From positions 1-64,000 of the forward strand of contig NZ_BAZW01000020.1 of the NCBI RefSeq assembly GCF_000974365.1: DNA of 64,000 nucleotides, given 5' to 3'. This document shows, one piece after another, positions 17,458-27,897 of the stretch; positions within the stretch are counted from its first letter, which is position 1; each line of letters begins with the position of its first letter. This DNA is from Geofilum rubicundum JCM 15548 (lineage in GTDB: Bacteria; Bacteroidota; Bacteroidia; Bacteroidales; Marinilabiliaceae). The notes under the pieces were generated by a model that had not been told where the DNA came from, searched no databases, and was given only the letters and a program-made list of their open reading frames with translations. Both the position numbers and the translations under genes were made by a program.

Positions 17458-17630
17458 GTATTAGGTTAAGAGGTTATTGGGTTGATAGGGGTATTGGGTG
17501 TTTGTTATGGTGGTACGTTGAATGTCCGGGGATGTTACAAAAAACCATGGCTTCTCAGAAATGTTTCAGGGGATAATGCGTAGATTTGTAAACAAATGTA
17601 AGGAAGATTCTACGATTAATAAAGGTTTAA

Positions 17631-18364
17631 ATGGAGAAAGAAGAATTCGTTCGGATAAATAAATATTTGAGTGAGGCCGGCTTTTGTTCACGCGAAAGGC
17701 CGATGAGTTGATTGAGGCGGGGAAGGTGACCATTAATGGAAAATTTCCTGAAAAGGGAACCAAAATTACGGCCAGTGATGAGGTGCGGGTCAATGGGCGC
17801 TTAATTAAGGAGCCAAAGGAGCAACCGGTTTATCTGGCCTTTAACAAACCCATTGGCATTGTTTGTACAACGGATACCAAACGAGAGAAGGATAACATCA
17901 TCGATTATATAAAATATCCCAGACGCATTTTTCCCATCGGTCGACTGGACAAGCCCAGTGAAGGTCTGATTTTGCTGACGAGCGATGGGGATATTGTCAA
18001 TAAAGTGCTGAGAGCACGTAATAACCATGAAAAGGAATATATTGTAACGGTGAACAAGCCCATTACCAGGGAGTTTATCCGAAGAATGGGCGATGGCGTT
18101 CCCGTTTTGGACACCGTTTCACGCAAATGTCTGGTAGAGCAAATGGACCGGGCTACTTTTCGAATTATTTTGACCCAGGGACTGAACCGTCAGATTCGCC
18201 GGATGTGCGAATACCTGGGCTATGAAGTGGTGGCGCTTAAGCGCATCCGTATCATGAATATTCTTCTGGATATTCCGGTAGGCAAATGGCGTCACCTGAC
18301 CGATGCTGAATTGTCTGAGCTAAATAAACTGGTCGCTTCTTCTGCCAAAACGTATGACGCTTAA
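17631..18364 (+). CDS. rluF: 23S rRNA pseudouridine(2604) synthase RluF (one frameshift)
   Basis: About 244 residues after one base is restored near 17692 ([16 protein letters not shown]). An N-terminal S4 RNA-binding domain ([16 protein letters not shown]...[24 protein letters not shown]) is followed by the pseudouridine synthase domain: [23 protein letters not shown] contains the catalytic Asp near residue 105, and [39 protein letters not shown] are conserved family blocks that I recognise as RluF rather than RluB/E. It isomerises U2604 (and possibly tRNA-Tyr U35) to pseudouridine. The true start at [13 protein letters not shown] lies upstream of the first in-frame ATG of the downstream frame. 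Confidence 0.92.
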
Positions 18365-18367
18365 GTG

Positions 18368-18399
18368 GGGGTTGGAATATTAAGCAGGGGTTGGAATAT
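18368..18399. repeat. 13-bp direct repeat in convergent gap
   Basis: GGGGTTGGAATAT occurs at 18368-18380 and again at 18387-18399, spanning the whole 34-base gap between rluF and the convergent membrane-protein gene. Function unknown; replication slippage is a simple explanation. Confidence 0.6.
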
Positions 18400-18761
18400 C
18401 AATTGTTTTGCCTGCTTTTGATACGGGCGGTGCGCAGCTTTCTGATGATGACAAACAGAAACAGCAATTTAAGAGAGGCGCCGACAACGGTCGCGGTCAT
18501 GGCCAATACCATTGGCACATCGTTGTTGCGTAACTGGGCGCCCAGTATAATAAAGCCCAGTCCAAACAGTAAAAACAGCATTTCATAACCGGGCCGGACT
18601 TTGGCCTGGCGTAAAGTCAGGGTCAGAAAAATGATTTTTGTAACACCGCCTATGGATATGAGAATGCCCGGCAAGGGAGAGTCCAGGGATAAAGCCTGGG
18701 CCAGTATTCCTGAAAAAATGAAGGCCAATCCTGTATATAGTAACCAGATGTATTTGCGCAT
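18399..18761 (-). CDS. Small four-helix membrane protein, unknown function
   Basis: 120 residues with four hydrophobic segments (YIWLLYTGLAFIFSGILA; LPGILISIGGVTKIIFL; MLFLLFGLGFIILGA; MVLAMTATVVGASLKLLFLFVII) and a basic C-terminal tail (RKLRTARIKSRQ). The compact four-helix layout with short polar turns is complete, and both ends fit their intergenic spaces, so it looks like a genuine gene. I do not recognise a named family. It is monocistronic by position: the upstream gap (18762-18841) has nothing recognisable and the convergent neighbour is rluF. Confidence 0.65.
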   Translation of the reverse strand: MRKYIWLLYTGLAFIFSGILAQALSLDSPLPGILISIGGVTKIIFLTLTLRQAKVRPGYEMLFLLFGLGFIILGAQLRNNDVPMVLAMTATVVGASLKLLFLFVIIRKLRTARIKSRQNN

Positions 18762-18841
18762 GGGGTGATGATTTTTAATAAGGTAAATATATACTTATTA
18801 TTTATTTCTGCGGTCAAATGCTCGGCTTGTTTTTTTTTAAT

Positions 18842-18875
18842 GAAAACTCCCCTGACATCAGATTTGTCAGAGGAG
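18842..18875 (-). terminator. Rho-independent terminator ending the PUL
   Basis: The minus strand has CTCCTCTGACA (18865-18875), a seven-base loop, then TGTCAGGGGAG (18847-18857): 11 pairs with one G-U, followed by TTTTCATT. It sits 43 bases after the GH127 stop, closing the polysaccharide-utilisation operon. Confidence 0.75.
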
Positions 18876-18917
18876 CTTAGTTATTTGTTCTTCAGTTCCT
18901 GAAAATGACCGGATGTT

Positions 18918-21305
18918 TTAACGCATTAATCGAATAAAATAGACGCCTCCGGCAATGGAGTTGTCGTGGGCTTTGAAGGTGAGCTTCATTTTTCCGTTCT
19001 GATTCAATGCTTTGATGTTTTCCGGTATGGTATAGTCCACCTCATAAAAGGTGTTGCCTTTGGAGCCATCCAGCTGTACAGCAGCTAAAACCTCATCGTT
19101 TAAAAGGATGTCGAAACTTCTGTTGGCATCTCCTCCGAAATACGTGATACGCAATTTGGCCGCTTCTGCCTGCGGGTCGTTTAAATCGTAAGAGAACCAT
19201 CCGCTTGCATGGCGCCAGTGGCGGTTTTGGTGAATGCCTGCTTCCGACTTTTCACTTTGGAAATTATGATCCGATTCCGGCTGTTGTTGCCCGGTATCAA
19301 TCCGGTCAATGGTCTCGGCTTCCAACGCCATGGCCGCTTCTTCCTGTTCCTTTAATAGCTGTTGTTGCAGGGCAAGCTCTTCGGTTGAGGTGGTGTTCCA
19401 ATAGAGGATGTACCGCTGATCATGGATCTTGTAAAAGGGAATAAGTTTTAAATCCCGGGCTGATTCGGGATAAAGCAAATCTCCGGTCGAAAAGGTTAAA
19501 GCCTCACCATCTATGGCTAGAACCTGGTCGGACCAGTTCTGGTCATCCGTTATGAGTACCGGTGCTTCTTTCCGTGAAATGAGCTTTCCGTGAGCGATGT
19601 GTCCCATGCGACTGTCATCGGCAATGAGGCCATCGGTGTCTTCATTTCCAACAGGGGCAGCCAATACCAATGGTCCGTGCATTAAAGCCAGGTAAGGCGA
19701 CTCGTCGGGCAGGTACTCCCCATAAGTATAGGTGTCCAGCGTCACTTCAACCTGATCATTGTTTTGCCACTCACGGTTAAGGGCCAGATAAGTGCCGGGC
19801 TCGCTTTTAGCTTTTACTGTTTCGCCGTTGATTGTCACCGAGAGCGCTTTGTGGTCGTTCCATTTCGGGTGACGAATAAATAGCGTCATTTGAGTTGGCG
19901 CGGTTGTATTTACGGTGAATAAAGTTTGGTTGTTTTCTGGAAAGAGGGTCGACTGGGTAAGCGTCAAGCCTTTTTCTTCCCATCTGACTTCAGAAGGAAT
20001 GAAGAGATTGACATAAAGGTTATTCGCATCGTGGGCATAAATCAGTTCACCATATTTGGCATGGTTTTCAATGCCCGAACCAACGCAGCACCAGAAAGTC
20101 TCCTCGGGATTGGAATAAACGCGGTAGTGCTGGGGGCGCATGGGGGTAAAATAGACCAGTCCGCCATGTGTCGGGTGCTGAGACGACAAAATGTGGTTGT
20201 ACATGGCCCGCTCATAGTAGTCGATGTATTGTAGGTCATTGCTGTTGTGGTACAGCTGCTTGGATAGTTTCATCATGTTGTAGGTGTTACAGGTCTCGGG
20301 ACCTTCCCTGGTTTCAATCATGGATGAAAAATCATCGGCCGGATGAAAGTACTCATGGGTGGAATTACCACCAATGGCTACACTGCGGTTTTTAACCACG
20401 GTCTCCCAGAAAAATTGAGCGGCACTGTGCCAGGCGCTGTCGCCAGTCAATTCCGCAATGCGCATAAAACCAATAACCTTCGGTATTTGGGTGTTGGCAT
20501 GCATGCCCGTTAGCTGGTCTTTGTGTTCCAATAAGGGATTCAGCAGGGTATGGTGTGACATTCTTCTTGCCAATTCAAGATGTTTGGGATTGTTGGTGAC
20601 CGCGTAAACATTGGCCAATGCATCGTTCATGCCACCATGTTCCGAAATGAGCATTTGCTGCATTTGCTCATCTGTCAGTTGACTGCAGACTTCCACAAAA
20701 TAATCACTCAGGTCGGTAAGGATATCCAGTGCCTGTTGATGACCGGTATAAAACCAGGCGTCATACAGCCCGGCAAATAACTTATGAATATTGTAGAGGG
20801 GTACCCATTTACCATTCAAGGAGAAGCCGCCGGCATTGATTTGGCCTTTGGCAATTTCTTCCCACATGGCTTTGCCACCCGGTATTCCGCCAACATAGCC
20901 GTTGCCATTGGCTGCCTGACAAAGGGCCAGTTCTTCTATCATATAGTCGAGACGCTCACGGGCTTCCTCGTGGTCTTCCGAGGCCACCATCAGCGCGAGC
21001 GAGGTGAGGTAATGGCCGGCCGTATGGCCATCCAGTCCGGTATTCTCCCAGTTGCCATAACGCGGTGCTTTGGGCTCCAGTCCGGCATCAATTAAAAAGG
21101 GAGCCAGCAAACGGTCGGGGTCGTGCGCCATGACATATTCTGAGTTGACTTTGCTGGCGTGTAAAAAGGGACTGTCGAGCAATTTCACGGCTGACAAGGG
21201 AAAGGCCTGGGGAGAACTGGAAGTCTCGGTGGTTTTATCGTTGCATCCTGCCAGAGACTGCAGGAGTATGGAAAAAACGATTGGTGTAAAAAAGGATTTT
21301 TTCAT
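18918..21305 (-). CDS. GH127 beta-L-arabinofuranosidase-like lipoprotein
   Basis: 795 residues. The chosen start (21305) gives a lipoprotein signal MKKSFFTPIVFSILLQSLAGC with the lipobox Cys; longer in-frame starts lack a signal. The body is the GH127 (former DUF1680) alpha/alpha barrel. The zinc-thiolate site of the family is visible: Glu337 and Cys339 in GPETCNTYNMM and Cys406-Cys407 in WCCVGSG, with spacings close to those of the characterised Bifidobacterium enzyme, in which the first of the paired cysteines is the nucleophile. Residues after about 600 form two extra beta domains like DUF4986 and DUF6805. It should release beta-L-arabinofuranose from oligosaccharides in the periplasm or at the surface. 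Last gene of the PUL. Confidence 0.9.
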   Translation of the reverse strand: MKKSFFTPIVFSILLQSLAGCNDKTTETSSSPQAFPLSAVKLLDSPFLHASKVNSEYVMAHDPDRLLAPFLIDAGLEPKAPRYGNWENTGLDGHTAGHYLTSLALMVASEDHEEARERLDYMIEELALCQAANGNGYVGGIPGGKAMWEEIAKGQINAGGFSLNGKWVPLYNIHKLFAGLYDAWFYTGHQQALDILTDLSDYFVEVCSQLTDEQMQQMLISEHGGMNDALANVYAVTNNPKHLELARRMSHHTLLNPLLEHKDQLTGMHANTQIPKVIGFMRIAELTGDSAWHSAAQFFWETVVKNRSVAIGGNSTHEYFHPADDFSSMIETREGPETCNTYNMMKLSKQLYHNSNDLQYIDYYERAMYNHILSSQHPTHGGLVYFTPMRPQHYRVYSNPEETFWCCVGSGIENHAKYGELIYAHDANNLYVNLFIPSEVRWEEKGLTLTQSTLFPENNQTLFTVNTTAPTQMTLFIRHPKWNDHKALSVTINGETVKAKSEPGTYLALNREWQNNDQVEVTLDTYTYGEYLPDESPYLALMHGPLVLAAPVGNEDTDGLIADDSRMGHIAHGKLISRKEAPVLITDDQNWSDQVLAIDGEALTFSTGDLLYPESARDLKLIPFYKIHDQRYILYWNTTSTEELALQQQLLKEQEEAAMALEAETIDRIDTGQQQPESDHNFQSEKSEAGIHQNRHWRHASGWFSYDLNDPQAEAAKLRITYFGGDANRSFDILLNDEVLAAVQLDGSKGNTFYEVDYTIPENIKALNQNGKMKLTFKAHDNSIAGGVYFIRLMR

Positions 21306-21510
21306 AGGTTTTGTTTTGACTGAATTGACTGTTTTAGAGCTGCTAAAATAATCAATAATATGCGTTGGCTTGAGGATTTTTGTGGAAAAATGGCAGACAA
21401 ACCGTGATGTTCTTTGAAACAAATACGCAACCGCTACCCAAGGTAACGATTGCGCCATTCTATTATCGTGTGGAAGACCATCAACTTTATCAATCAAAGG
21501 AAGATTAAAC

Positions 21511-24083
21511 CTACTCCAGCCAGATCTCCTGAAGATAATATTCCAAAGGTTCCGGTTGATAGTCATCGGTAGCCGGTACTAAACTGATTTGGAGCGTTTC
21601 AATAGCTTCCGTTTCCAGTGAATCACTTGGCCAATAAGGGGCCAGCCACGACATGAAGCCAGGATAGGGTCGGGGAACAATGGCAAATTGAGTCGGTGAT
21701 AACTGGTCGATAGGGATTTTGTATATGCCATTTTCCTGATGGAGGGTTATACGGTGGCCATAGGACATCCCTCTGCTATCTATTAATGCCACCTCAAGGG
21801 TTGGTTTGGCACTATTGAGACTTTGACCTTTAATCACCAACTTCGATTTCTCGCCCAAATTTTCTTTTCTTCCCTTTATTTTATCTCTGAAGCTGTACTT
21901 AAAGGTGTAAATACGAATGCTTTTTTCGCCCATCTCATTTAAGGGGATTTCATCTAAATGGTGAAGTAGTTGACTTTGACCCGCTTCATAAGTCGGTTTT
22001 AGCTGAATGCCAGGCAGCCATGGCCGCATCGTATTTTTCCAATCAGATGCTGCATTCCATAGCACAATAGGCGCTTCGGCCGGCAATAGGTTGAGCGCGT
22101 ATGTGCTTCGGTCGTAATAATCCCATTGTCCCGGACGCCCATCGAGACCTGCCGGGAATGTTTTTTGGCCATCCTCCATTCAGGGATGATGTTGTACTCT
22201 ATGGTGCCGTGTGCGCTCAACTCCTCAGGTATTATTAGTTCGTACCTATCCTGGCCCACATATTCGGCTTTCAGGGTTTGATGTTTTCCTGGCAGTAACA
22301 GGCGTACTTCAACTTGCCGGGGCAATTGCGGGGCAATGAGCTCAAAGGCGATTTTGTTGTTTTTACCGGCCGATTGGATGAGCGCTGTTTCGTTTTTGAC
22401 CAGGGTGATATTGAGGTTTTGTTGGGGGGCCACAAACTCATTGATGCGTATGTTTTTGTATTCGGTATCGGTTGAAATCTGCCGCTTACTTCCTGCTTTT
22501 TGCAGTAGGTAAACGCCCGGTTCAATCTCAAAACTCCCATTTTTGGCCAATGCTGAATGCTTGTTTTGGTCATTGATGCCCAAAATGGAAAAGTCCATGC
22601 CCAAAACCGGCAGGTCAATTTGCATGTCTCTTTTGTTATAACTGACGGCAGCCACTTGTCTTTTGGGACTGATGGGGGCGTAGGGGTCCGACAGCCAATG
22701 GGCATCTGGCATGACCTCCAGTCGCCAGGTGTTTTCGTCCAGCTTGTCGAGAAAGTAAGCACCCTTGCCGTCGTACCTGACGATGGGGGAGTTGCCATAT
22801 CCGGCAATTTCCTGTAATTTATCCGCTGCCGGAGGATGGGTTAAGGTGTGGTTTGAATAGAAAAAGCGGGTGTTGGTCACCATTTCTGTCAGGTCATTGC
22901 TATAGTCTATTCTGAAGTTTTCAAAGCTGTTGTTTTCCGGATAGGAGCCATAGCTTTTATGCAAGGGCACCTGATGAAAAACAGCCGAGGCTATTTTCAG
23001 ACTCAGCGCCTTTTGCGGCGCATAGGGCAGACTCATGTAATGGGTGCCGTAATTGCTGTTGTAGGGTGCCAGAAACATGGCGTCGTAGTCGAATTGCGTA
23101 GCTACCTGCATGCCTGCCGTTCTGAAGCTTCTGGCCATGGCCGGATACATGTAATTGCCTTCCACATCGGCGGCATCAAACTCATACACCAATTTGGCTT
23201 TTTTCTTGAATCGGGCATCCTCTGCAAAGGGTATCTCATATTCATTGACATGGGGAAGGAAGTTGCCGTTGATTTGTTGGTTGGCCACCAGATTGGTGGG
23301 GTACCATTGAAAGGTGCCACCTTGCACATCGGCGTCGAGGTAGGCATCCATGAGGTGGATGCTGTGACTCATGTTATAAAAAACGGGCTTCTTGGTACCG
23401 GTGCCCCGCATGGCTGCTACCATACGGTTGATAAAGGTTTTAACCTCGTCATAAGTCCCGCCGTGATGGGGCTCATTGCTTATTTCAAAGGCAATGATGT
23501 CGGGGTCGTCTTTATAGGCAATGCCCGTATGGGGATTTACATGATGGAGGAACTGCGCCAGATAGTTTTCCTGAGCTTTGATGGCCTCCGAATGGGTTAA
23601 GCAAGCGCCTTTACCATATTTGGTAGCGAATCCGGGTGTGTCGAAATCCCTTTCGGGCCAGCCATTGCCCCAATAGGCAATGGGGGTAATGACGAACTTC
23701 ATGCCGCGTTTTTTCATTTCGTTCACGGCGTAGTCAAACAGTCTGAGGTGGTCGTTTTGTAATAAATTTCCCACCGAATCAGAAATTTCCGTATCCCAAA
23801 CATGCACCCGATAGAGGTCAAAATCGAGTCGGGCAAAATGATAAATGTCCTGTTGAATGGCCTCCTCATGAGAAATGCCCAAACGTTGGGCCATGCGGTA
23901 AGCATGGGCAAAGGGAACAGAGTAGTTAACCCCGAAGCCCTGCACTTCAGACTGGTCTTTATGCCATCTGATGATCCCATCTTTATCTACGTAGGTTCCT
24001 TCTGCTTTTGGTGCCTGCGCGAAGGCTGCCATTGAAGACAGCCAAAAGGCTAAGCCTATAATCCCTCCAAATATCTGTCTCAT
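21511..24083 (-). CDS. GH5-like secreted glycoside hydrolase (one frameshift)
   Basis: About 857 residues after one base is restored near 22175-22177 (IIPEW-DGQKTFPAG). Signal peptide MRQIFGGIIGLAFWLSSMAAFAQ. The first 400 residues are a clan A (beta/alpha)8 barrel: RVHVWDTE on strand 2, FVITPIAYWGNGWP on strand 3, the acid/base Glu204 in FEISNEPHHGG, and a likely nucleophile Glu301 in LVYEFDAADVEG. This fits GH5 or a close relative, but the subfamily is not one I recognise. The C-terminal half holds beta domains and ends with a jelly-roll-like segment (YTFKYSFRDK...LVIKGQSLNS...EYYLQEIWLE), possibly a carbohydrate-binding module. In the PUL it is separated from the SusE-like gene by a strong hairpin. 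The substrate is unknown. Confidence 0.78.
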
Positions 24084-24180
24084 AATTCTTGTTTCTTATT
24101 TATATCCAGTCGATAAACAGCCCGGTTTTTTTGTTAAAACAAATGTCGTCAAGGTATTGATGGCCGGATAATGGTCAAAG

Positions 24181-24221
24181 AAAATGCCGGGGCAGGGTTT
24201 TATACCTACCCCGGCATTTTT
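24181..24221 (-). terminator. Strong hairpin inside the PUL, between SusE-like and GH5 genes
   Basis: AATGCCGGGG (left arm) pairs perfectly with CCCCGGCATT (right arm), and the loop contains an additional AGG/CCT pairing. T-runs flank it on both strands (TTTTCTTTG when read leftward). Placed 8 bases after the SusE-like stop and about 100 bases before the GH5 start, it could end most transcripts after the binding genes and lower enzyme expression. Confidence 0.75.
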
Positions 24222-24228
24222 GTCTTAA

Positions 24229-26192
24229 TTATTCAGCAAGCTCAAAAGAGCAGGTGTTGGTGATAAAGTTAATGGTAACATTGTAAGTGCCTGCCGCCAG
24301 ACTTTGATCGTCGGTCAGGTTGTTTCCCAAATAGTCCAGTGATTCAAACGAGCCACCATAGTATCTGTTCCACGATTGATCCAGTTGAATTCTGAACCCG
24401 TCGGGCGAAGCAGTAGAAACGGTGGCCGTGCCGGTGTAAATACCTGTTTCTGCTTTGGTGAGCACTACACTGGTATAGTCCCATACGTTATTCAGCCCTG
24501 TAATATACACTTCATTTCCCAAAAAGACATAGGATGATTGGGTTAAGTTGGCAATCAAGTCATAGGTGCCGGCAGCTACACTGGCATCATCGGTGATGCC
24601 TTCAGCAGAATAAGCCAGAGTGCCTTCACTTCCACCGAAAAACAGATCCCAGTTATTGTTCAGGTATATTTTAATGCCCCACTCTGACGGCTGTTCGATG
24701 CTTACTGAAGCTGCAAAAGTACCCACAGAACTGGTTTCCGTCATTGGCATTAAATCCCATTGATCATTTAGTCCGCTATAGTGCACTTCGCTGACTGCTG
24801 TGTGACTGTAGGTCAGATTTTTAAGGTCGGCCTGCATCAGATAGAGTCCCGGATCAGGGGCCGTGATGTTGTTGGCACCTTTAAACTCAAGCGTTCCTTC
24901 TGTAGCCCCCATTTTATAAACCTCCGTCCACTCATTTAACTCAAGCGACATGTTGTACCCCCATTTAGAGTCTATATTCACAACTCCGGCAAAGGTAGAG
25001 TCCATGTCGCTCACCAGGCGCAGGTAATTGTTGAAGGTCCAGTCGTCACCATTGTCAATACCCGGCAGATAAAGGTATTCGCTGATGGGGTCCTCAATAA
25101 CGACAGCGCCGGAGGTGATGGTATAATTGAGGTTGGTGGGATTCGCCAAAAATATTTCCAGCGTGTATTCCCCGGCTGTGGGTACAGTGAATGCAGTGGC
25201 TTCATCGCTAAAACTATAATCGATAGAATTTTCGTCACCCGGAATTATCGCGAAATCTTTGTCGATGGCTGCCGCGTCAACTGTTCCGGTAGTCCGGTCG
25301 TAAAATTTTGCAGGACCGCTCACTGTAAATTGGGCATGGTCGGCTGTGGTCGTAAAGGAAATCAGCCACGAGACCTCCGTTCTGTTAAAGGTCATTTCGC
25401 CTGTCACATCCCCTTCTACGGTAAGGGTTGGGATGTAAGTCGCTGTCCATTCTCCGTTGTTGGTACTCAGGGTGGTATAATAGGCACCCCCCAGGCCTGG
25501 AAACCACATATTCCAATGGTTTTCTTCATCGTTGAACAAAACAAACTCATTGCCATCCACATTCAGATTTCCCCAGGTAGTGGCATCTCCTTCGCGAAGG
25601 TACCAGCCCATCCATCCGGTGGCGTTCATAAAGCCATGGTATTCTCCGTCGCTCTCGGGTGAATAAAGGAAATGGCCCGTTTCTTCTTTGTCGCCATTCA
25701 GGATGAAGCCTTTCGACATGTCAATGGCAAAGGGTGTCACATCAACCGATATTACCTCGCTGTATTTGGGTGCTGTGTTTTGACCCAGTGCGGCCTTGGA
25801 CCGGAAGTAGATAGGGGCACTTTCCCAGGGAGCCATGTTCATGTTTTTGGCCAGCGTGTTCAAGGTCAGGCCCGTCATGATGTGTGGATTGGCCGACGGA
25901 TTGATGCTAATAATGTTTTCGAAATCAGCACTTGTTGAGGCTTCGATTATCACTGAGGGAATGGAGGCGGGCGCTTCATGGTGCCATCACTCAGACTCAG
26001 CGTGCTTTCTGTCCATGAAAAGGCCAGGACCGGCGTCTCCTGATTGTCGGCCGTTAGAATAATGTCTGTAACGTCGCTGGATAGCTGTGAGGTCTCAAAA
26101 CCTGACACAACTATCAGGCCTCCTTCTTTTTCGCACGACCACATGGCCAGCAAAATCAGGAGAGCACCTATATAGGATTGAATTGTTCTCAT
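24229..26192 (-). CDS. SusE/SusF-like surface glycan-binding lipoprotein (one frameshift)
   Basis: About 654 residues after one base is restored near 25975-25978 (DGTM-EAPASIPSVIIEAS). Signal and lipobox: MRTIQSYIGALLILLAMWSC. Next is a SusE-type N-terminal fibronectin-like domain (ILTADNQETPVLAFSWTEST...YFRSKAALGQ...YSEVISVDVTPF). Then come four beta-sandwich modules, the last three clearly repeated: YLPGIDNGDDWTF, YSGLNDQWDL and ITGLNNVWDY each open a module, and each ends in a AAGTYDL- or DPGLYLM-type strand, as in SusE/SusF. Aromatic residues in these modules would bind glycan. As an outer-membrane lipoprotein it should retain polysaccharide beside the SusC/D transporter. It is the third binding gene of the PUL. 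Confidence 0.85.
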
Positions 26193-26209
26193 AGTATTAC
26201 ATAATTAAA

Positions 26210-26237
26210 TGGTGTCAAAAAACTGGTGTCAAAAAAC
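26210..26237. repeat. 14-bp tandem duplication between SusD and SusE genes
   Basis: TGGTGTCAAAAAAC is present twice in perfect tandem (26210-26223, 26224-26237) in the short gap between the SusD-like and SusE-like genes. Confidence 0.7.
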
Positions 26238-26249
26238 AGCATATTTTTC

Positions 26250-26276
26250 AGTCTTTGTAAGAAAGCGTCAAAGACT
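26250..26276 (-). other. Intergenic hairpin just after the SusD-like stop
   Basis: AGTCTTTG pairs with CAAAGACT around an 11-base loop, two bases beyond the SusD-like stop codon. There is no T-tract after it in the leftward direction, so a role in 3'-end protection or processing of the susCD message is more likely than termination. Confidence 0.45.
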
Positions 26277-26278
26277 AA

Positions 26279-27867
26279 TTAATAGTTGTCATTCCATAGA
26301 TTTGGATTGGCCGAAAGTTCGGTAGCAGGAATCGGGTAAAGGTTGTACTTATTGTCAACCGCCTTACCATCCTGTACACCACCTTTCCACTGCCAGACAT
26401 ACTTGTCGGTGGTGAAACTGTCGAAACGTACCAGATCGGTGCGACGCACCGCTTCCCAGTAGAGTTCACGAGCCCGTTCATCCAGGAAGAATTTGTATGG
26501 AATGGCCCCCACCGTGGCTGTCAGGTCCTCCTGAGCCACCTGAGCCGCATTTCTATGGTTGCGCAGTTCATTCACATAGCTTAGGGCTTCCGTTAAGTTG
26601 GTGTTGGTTCGTGCTGCTGCTTCAGCGTACATCAGGTAGGCATCGGCTAAACGAAAGAGGGGGAAGTCTATATCCACACCATCATTTTCGGTGTTGGAGG
26701 CTACAGAACCATCGTCGGTCAGGTTGCTCCACTTGGTAACAAAATAGCCACCGGTGCGGTCGCTGACTCCGCCATCCATGTACTGATCCTGACCATCGGT
26801 ATAGAACATGGCCCTGTCATCGTTGTCCATATCGAACAAAGCAGGCACTTCACCTCTGATGCGGAACATGCTCCAGGCATTGGCAATGCCTGTTGTTGCG
26901 GCAGCCGGACCGTAGTCGGTATCTACCTGTCCACATGCCAGATAGGTCGTGGCGCCCCAGGATACAACGTTGCGACTGTCCACCACCAGGGGGAAGATGA
27001 TTTCCTGGCCTTTTCCTACCCGCTGGTGATTGTCGGCGTTGAATAATTTGGCATATTCCGGCTCCAGCATATAGCTTCATCCATTACCTTTTGCGAATAG
27101 GTCATACATTCGCTGTAGTGATCACCGGCATTGTAGGTTGCTGCGTTCAAATACATGCGGGCCAGCAGCATCCAGGCCGCTGCCCTGGGGGCACGTCCGT
27201 AGTCCGTATGATCGGCATCGGTCATTTCGGCACTGCATTCAATGAGTTCTGTCTCAATGAATTCAAATATCTCAGCAGCCTCCCATCTTTCAGGAAGCGC
27301 AGCACTGCCAATCAGATTTTCATCGGCAAAGGGTACGCTACCAAATAAATCCATGGCATGGAAATAGGCCAGAGCTCTTAAAAAGCGCGCTTCTGCCCGA
27401 AAGGTTCTGATGGCCGTTTGTTGCGCTTCTGTAAAGCCGGCAATTTTGCTGTCGGTGCTGTTTTTAAGAAATTCGTTACACAAGGAAATGGAATAGTAAG
27501 AACGGTAGTACATATCGGCCACCCAAGGATCCTGTGCATCCCAGGTCAGGAAGGTAAGGTTACCGATATTGTCACCTTCGATCCAGGTAGAGCCGATTTC
27601 GTCGGTGCCGGCCTCCTGCATGTTAAAGTAGCAGCGCATATAATCGTAGCCGTTGTTACTGCTCAGATCCGGGTCTTCACCCCCTTTCCCCTGTCCGGCC
27701 GTTACAAAAGAAGCGTAACATTTGGCCAGGGCGGATATGTAATTGTCGGGATTGGCGTAAACGGATTCCGAAGTCTCTTCGATGTTCGGATATTGATTCA
27801 GGTCGTCCGTGCAAGCTGAAAAGCTGGCCATCCCTACCACCAATAATGTATATAGTATCTTTTTCAT
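26279..27867 (-). CDS. SusD/RagB-family nutrient-binding lipoprotein (one frameshift)
   Basis: About 529 residues after one base is restored near 27070-27072 (KVMDEA-MLEPEYAKLF). Lipoprotein signal MKKILYTLLVVGMASFSAC, then the SusD-family start TDDLNQYPNIEETSESVYANPDNY. TPR-like helices follow (AEARFLRALAYFHAMDLFGSVPFADE is the family's most conserved block) and the C-terminus has FPLFRLADAYLMYAEAAART, YVNELRNHRNA, FLDERARELYWEAVRRTDLVRF and YPIPATELSANPNL, all diagnostic. It forms the lid on the SusC-like barrel and delivers oligosaccharide to it. It lies 30 bases after the SusC-like gene in the PUL. Confidence 0.95.
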
Positions 27868-27897
27868 CTTTACATGATTTTTTGGTAAGTTGTTTGT

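Noticed and set aside
17381-17510. CRISPR array
   Set aside because: Repeats are contiguous tandem copies without unique spacers, and no cas gene is nearby.
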